This document shows, one piece after another, positions 59,976 to 64,000 of a DNA stretch of 64,000 nucleotides. Numbering within the stretch: position 1 is the stretch's first letter; every line of letters starts with the position of its first letter. Where the stretch lies: positions 144,669 through 208,668 of the forward strand of contig JAKMXF010000077.1 of NCBI GenBank assembly GCA_024704765.1. Direction: 5' to 3'. Made by a program: the position numbers and the translations under genes. The DNA comes from Oopsacas minuta. Lineage: Eukaryota > Porifera > Hexactinellida > Lyssacinosida > Leucopsacidae. The notes under the pieces were generated by a model that worked only from the letters and a program-made list of their open reading frames with translations, made no database searches and was not told the origin of the DNA.

Positions 59976-62330
59976 TTTTGAGGGTATAGGCATAATCAAC
60001 ATAGTTGAGAAGAAAATGAAGCTTTGTTGTTGGACATACGAAATTCTCCACTATGATATCATCTATTAAATTCGATTTTCACGTGCTTCGAGGGACATTC
60101 CAACTTGAATATTCGCAGAACAATATACTGAACTTCCTCCACTTCTGTTTACATATTAGCATTAATATTATTGTGCCACATGTGGCAGAAGTGGCACATC
60201 TCTTGTTTGTACTAATATGAAAATCAATTGAGATTTGGTAAAACAAGCCTATTCAACTGGTGGCCAGTATACCATTTCATATTGTATTTTTAGTCAGAAA
60301 TTACTCAGTTTTGGTATTCTTTGAAACCGCGGATTTACAAAAGTTTAATTCACCTTGAAAAGTGAATCTTGAAATAATTGAAGAAATTAGTGATCGAAAA
60401 GGTTAAGAAACACTGATCAAGGGTTTAGTCATGGTAGTAGCTAACCTCCAGCTAGGGGAATATATGGGCTTGGGGTAACAGTGACCCGAAGGATTCAAAC
60501 ATGCTATGAGTATGGTTCAATTCATTTGAACTTTATGCAATTAGTATTAAATAATTAAAATTGCTCATCATGAATATACTGGGCAAAGTTTGGCAAGAAA
60601 ATAAATCATCAGAAAGTCAGCAAAATTAGTAAGGACAATGTTAATTAACTTTATCAATTAGTTCATTCATGTTTATTATGGTATGCGTAGTCAAATACTC
60701 TGGAAAATGCACAATTATCAAAATATTATGACGTTCAGCATTAAAGTAGCTTGAGATCGTATTGAATAAATTATTCAATCGTAAATGTGTTATTGACTAA
60801 AATAAGGTATAAAGCTCTATAACTAGTCAATTAATATGGGCATTTGATTAAAAACTGTTAAGAAAGCAATCAGATGACGCCATTTCGACTAGGAAATAGT
60901 TAGTAGAGTTCAATCAATAATATACAAGTATATATAATAGTTTTTAAAGTTAACAGAAAGCTCAGTTATACATTTGCGGGGAGACTACTTGGAATGAAGG
61001 TGGCTGTTAATTCGATTCCAACGTTTTATCCTCGGATTTTCCTTAGAAAACGGATTAGCATATTCAAAATATTGAATCGATTGCTCTAAAGTTTCAACCA
61101 TCCCTCCTTGGGGCATATGATATTGAATATAAACAACGAAGGACAAGTTTGATAAGTGAGACAACAAATTGGAGTGTATACAGAGGGTGGTAATTAAATT
61201 GGGAATTGAGGGGACAAAAAGACCCATAACTCAAAAGTGATACAGCACTGCAACCCAACATATGGCATTCAAGAAGATTTATTCAACCAAAATCTGACTT
61301 CAAACCTTTACTGTAGTGAGAGTTGAGCATAACCATTATTTTGCTCTATCATTCCCCACGCCCCGATATTCAGGAAATTCATCGTTGTGAAAATTTTCCA
61401 GGAATTGTGAATCTCTAAAAATTAACCTCAAACGATGAGCAACAATCGAAATAACTAAGTAAAATTACAAGTATATGTTAATTAGATGAAATTCTTTCAG
61501 CGTTTGAAAAGTCACGATCAAAGTCCAAAGGGATGCTAGTTAAATAACAAATATATTTTGTTTCTAAGTGAAGCATAAAAGTTAAATAACAAATCCAGAA
61601 TATTGCATGCTCAAAATTTTAACTTAATGTAAACCAAAATTAAAGACTGGGAGAACATTGCGAGATTTCTCTCTGAACAGCACGGAAAAATATGGACAAG
61701 AGATGATGTCTGTAAATATGTAAAAGCATGATGAACAAACTTAAACCCTACATCGTTGACATTATAGATTTAGGCACCGCATTGAGGACTGCAGAGGTCT
61801 TGCAGATGGCTAACTAGATAAGCTACCATAGAATTAAATATTAGGGAGACCGAAAGATTAAACACATCTAGTCTGGAATAGATCTTACATTAAGGACATA
61901 GGGGATATACTATAGGCAAATCGAAAGGATTAGAATCATGAACCTAACTCTAGACATTTCTTTCAACTTTATACTGCTATCAATTACAGTTAGGAGAAGA
62001 AATATAACGAAAAAGGATTCAATTATATGTGAATGAAATGAGATATATATTTGGAAATCATCGAAACTTCCTCCGTATATACTATAGCAATAAAGTACCT
62101 AGTCATGTATGAATAATTTCTTGAATTTCCAGGAAATATAGTTCTCAATTGTACATCAATTTAAAGAAATATTTCAAAAATTGAGCTATCTTAAAAATAT
62201 TGGTATGAAGGGATGAATTATGCAAATTATTAAGTTACCTATGTCAAATTTTATCCGAATTGCATTCTGTTGACACTCTAAGTGGTGCTTTTGAACAACT
62301 GTTAGTATTTCAGGACATTAAATGTTTCCA
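59976..62330. other. 2.4 kb non-coding
   Basis: No gene recognised. The minus-strand open stretch 60985-61227 has no motif. Confidence 0.4.
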
Positions 62331-62830
62331 GTAAGATACTGCCGGTTTAGGACGCAAACTTGGACCATTGGATCGTATCCCTTTGCAGAGAAACCTGGAC
62401 TGGGTATTCAGGGCGTGGCTAAGGATGAAGCCAACACTTAGATTTCTGATTAGACTTGGGCTGAGAATAGTATATCCAAGTCTCATCTATCGTCATTATC
62501 TCGGATGGTCTACATAGATCACAATTTTCATGTTGTAGAAGGAAGTATTTACAACATTCTACACGCTATTTAATGGGGCCTTGAAATTGAATGAGGAACC
62601 CATCGAGTATAGGCTTTCCTCCGAGGTATTCCTTCAGTATACGATAAGTACTTCCCGTTAAGACCACAGTATACATACGAATCTCCTTAATAAAGCAGCA
62701 AGGAAAGTGGGGAAGAAATTAAAGAACTAATTCGACTGAGACTTCAAATGTAGCAGATATAGGCCAACAAGTCTGAGGCTCATCCTCAATTGTCTTTCTC
62801 CCTCTGGAAATAGTTGAGTAACTTGAGAAG
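62330..62830 (-). pseudogene. heavily decayed mariner transposase fragment
   Basis: Minus-strand fragments in order: GRKTIEDEPQTCWPISATF near 62810 (compare the EDDPRSGRP linker of mariner transposases), then, about 300 bases on, MTIDETWIYYSQPKSNQKSK near 62490 (compare GDETWIYY, first catalytic Asp). Several frame changes and stops. No terminal repeats were identified, so only an internal piece may survive. Confidence 0.5.
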
Positions 62831-62934
62831 GTGGAGTAGGCAAGGGTTTCATCCTCACAAATCTCCTAAATATCAATGTGATCTATTATAGTCTTTAACA
62901 AGGAACGAAACCTGAAATACACACCTCTTCTTGC

Positions 62935-64000
62935 CAGTAGCGTAGCCAGACCTTGAGCTCAATCTGGGCACACCTGGGGCACTAATTCACTTTTAGTTCT
63001 TGGCTGTATAAGTCATTCAAACAATCACTATGATAATAATAGTGTATATCACCCAATAAGTAATTCTAGCAATTTACAAACTATTAGTAATCACAACAAG
63101 CATATCCTGCGATTCTTGGGCTGATAAGCAAACCGGTCCACAACCACTTCTAATGGAAGACTAGAAGCAATATCGCTTTCTATAGACAAAATGGCAAGAT
63201 TATTAAGCCTTAATTGGCTCATGGTTGAGCGCAGATATGTCTTCGTTCGGTTGAGAGAGGAAAAATGAACGCTCACAAGCTGCACTACTAACAGTAATAG
63301 TTAACGCTATGTCTAATAACCGTAGCAACTCTGGAAACGCTTCCTTCAGTGATCTTAGTTTGTCAATAACATCATGAATATCTTCCATGTGTTGATTTCT
63401 CAGAACTTTCTTCGCCTGCATCAACTCAATTTATACATCTTCCTCCGAAATTTTGTAGTTTACAAGCATAGGCTTGATTGTGGCAAATTCAAAAAAATTC
63501 TTAGACTTTGGAGAACAAGCTGAGATTCCTTTCATGCACAACTTTGATTCGTTATTAAAACGCTTGTTTAATTCATCTATTATGCAATCAAGTACACGAT
63601 AATAGATGCTAATGCAGTATTGATTTTCAGTTGAAAGTTCTTCTCGATGTACAACAGTAGTAGTGAGTAAGGCATCACACAGTTTACCAGGTAATTTGTG
63701 CTTTCTTTTTCGTGGTAAACTGCTTATTTCGATGTCGTGATCATCTGCAACCGTTAGAGCTTCATTCCAAATTTCCTTCCACTGTTTCTCTGATCTGTAA
63801 GTCTGAAGAGTTTCAATGGTTGCATCAATCAATGACATTGCAGCACTAAAATCAAGGTCAGGATCCTGAAGTGTCTTTGACAAACCGTTCGTCATACTGA
63901 AAAGATGGTTGAACATCACTAAGCATAATACGAATTTAAATTCAAATATCTGAAGAAAAAGTCCTTTTGCCTCTATTGCTCGATCTCGCTGCACACCATC
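62935..64000 (-). mobile_element. hAT element, 3' part, continues past the window
   Basis: Starts CAGTAGCGTAGCCAGACC at 62935, similar to the hAT terminus CAGGGGCGTAGACAA at 35282, followed by a hAT transposase reading in on the minus strand. The other terminus and 5' coding part lie beyond 64000, so target duplication cannot be checked. Confidence 0.8.
63091..64000 (-). pseudogene. hAT transposase, C-terminal half, frameshifted
   Basis: Open from the window edge to 63431 (includes LIDATIETLQTYRSEKQW, ISSLPRKRKHKLPGK, YYRVLDCIIDELNKRFN), then a stop and frame change near 63430, KLRSLKEAFPELLRLLDIAL, and the hAT dimerisation motif ITVSSAACERSFF near 63280. Another shift near 63250 leads to FSSLNRTKTYLRSTMSQLRL and a stop near 63091. 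Same domain architecture as ZMYM1-like hAT proteins but clearly different in sequence from the 35664 gene. At least two lesions. The 5' part is outside the window. Confidence 0.85.

Overview
This window reads as AT-rich, gene-poor animal nuclear DNA, almost certainly arthropod. I see no operon, ribosome-binding site, CRISPR array, rRNA, tRNA or complete host gene. Nearly every recognisable coding stretch is a transposase or the wreck of one, in families common in arthropods: Tc1/mariner of at least four catalytic spacings, MULE with a FLYWCH finger, hAT with a TTF finger, a Transib/RAG1-like gene, a tyrosine-recombinase-like gene and pogo-like MITEs. The density and variety of Tc1/mariner elements would fit a crustacean such as a parasitic copepod. 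That species guess is inference, not proof.

Layout. 1-8 kb: a decayed Tc1 element, a 0.9 kb foldback element made of two inverted copies of a Tc1-like end, a decayed gene of a multi-copy arthropod family of unknown function, and a maT-like DD37D element. 8-12 kb: no gene seen. 12-16.5 kb: a nearly open DD37D element, then one mariner inserted inside another. 16.5-22.8 kb: a large palindrome of two head-to-head-inverted MULE copies, with arms of about 1.75 kb that look identical and a diverged centre, flanked by a second, older inverted repeat. 22.8-28.6 kb: non-coding, with a tandem repeat and three strong hairpins. 28.6-31.4 kb: a DD41D-like element followed by a maT-like one. 32-42.4 kb: a tyrosine-recombinase-like relic, an almost complete hAT element and a Transib/RAG1-like relic. 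44-45.5 kb: a second DD41D-like element. 47.6-54 kb: two pogo-like MITEs, a second mariner-in-mariner nest and a Tc1 DD34E element. 54-62 kb: mostly non-coding, with a dispersed repeat in two inverted copies. 62.3-64 kb: a mariner relic and the 3' half of a second hAT element that runs off the window.

The genes do not form a pathway. They are independent mobile elements at different stages of decay. The least damaged transposases are at 12349-13419 (one in-frame stop seen) and 51785-52764 (one stop and one frameshift). The observation most worth following is the MULE palindrome: both arms carry the same frameshifts and stops, while its centre and outer tips have diverged. This suggests duplication after decay or repeated gene conversion between arms. 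No host gene could be assigned; two short unrecognised open stretches (3067-3475 and 42409-42822) are the only candidates.
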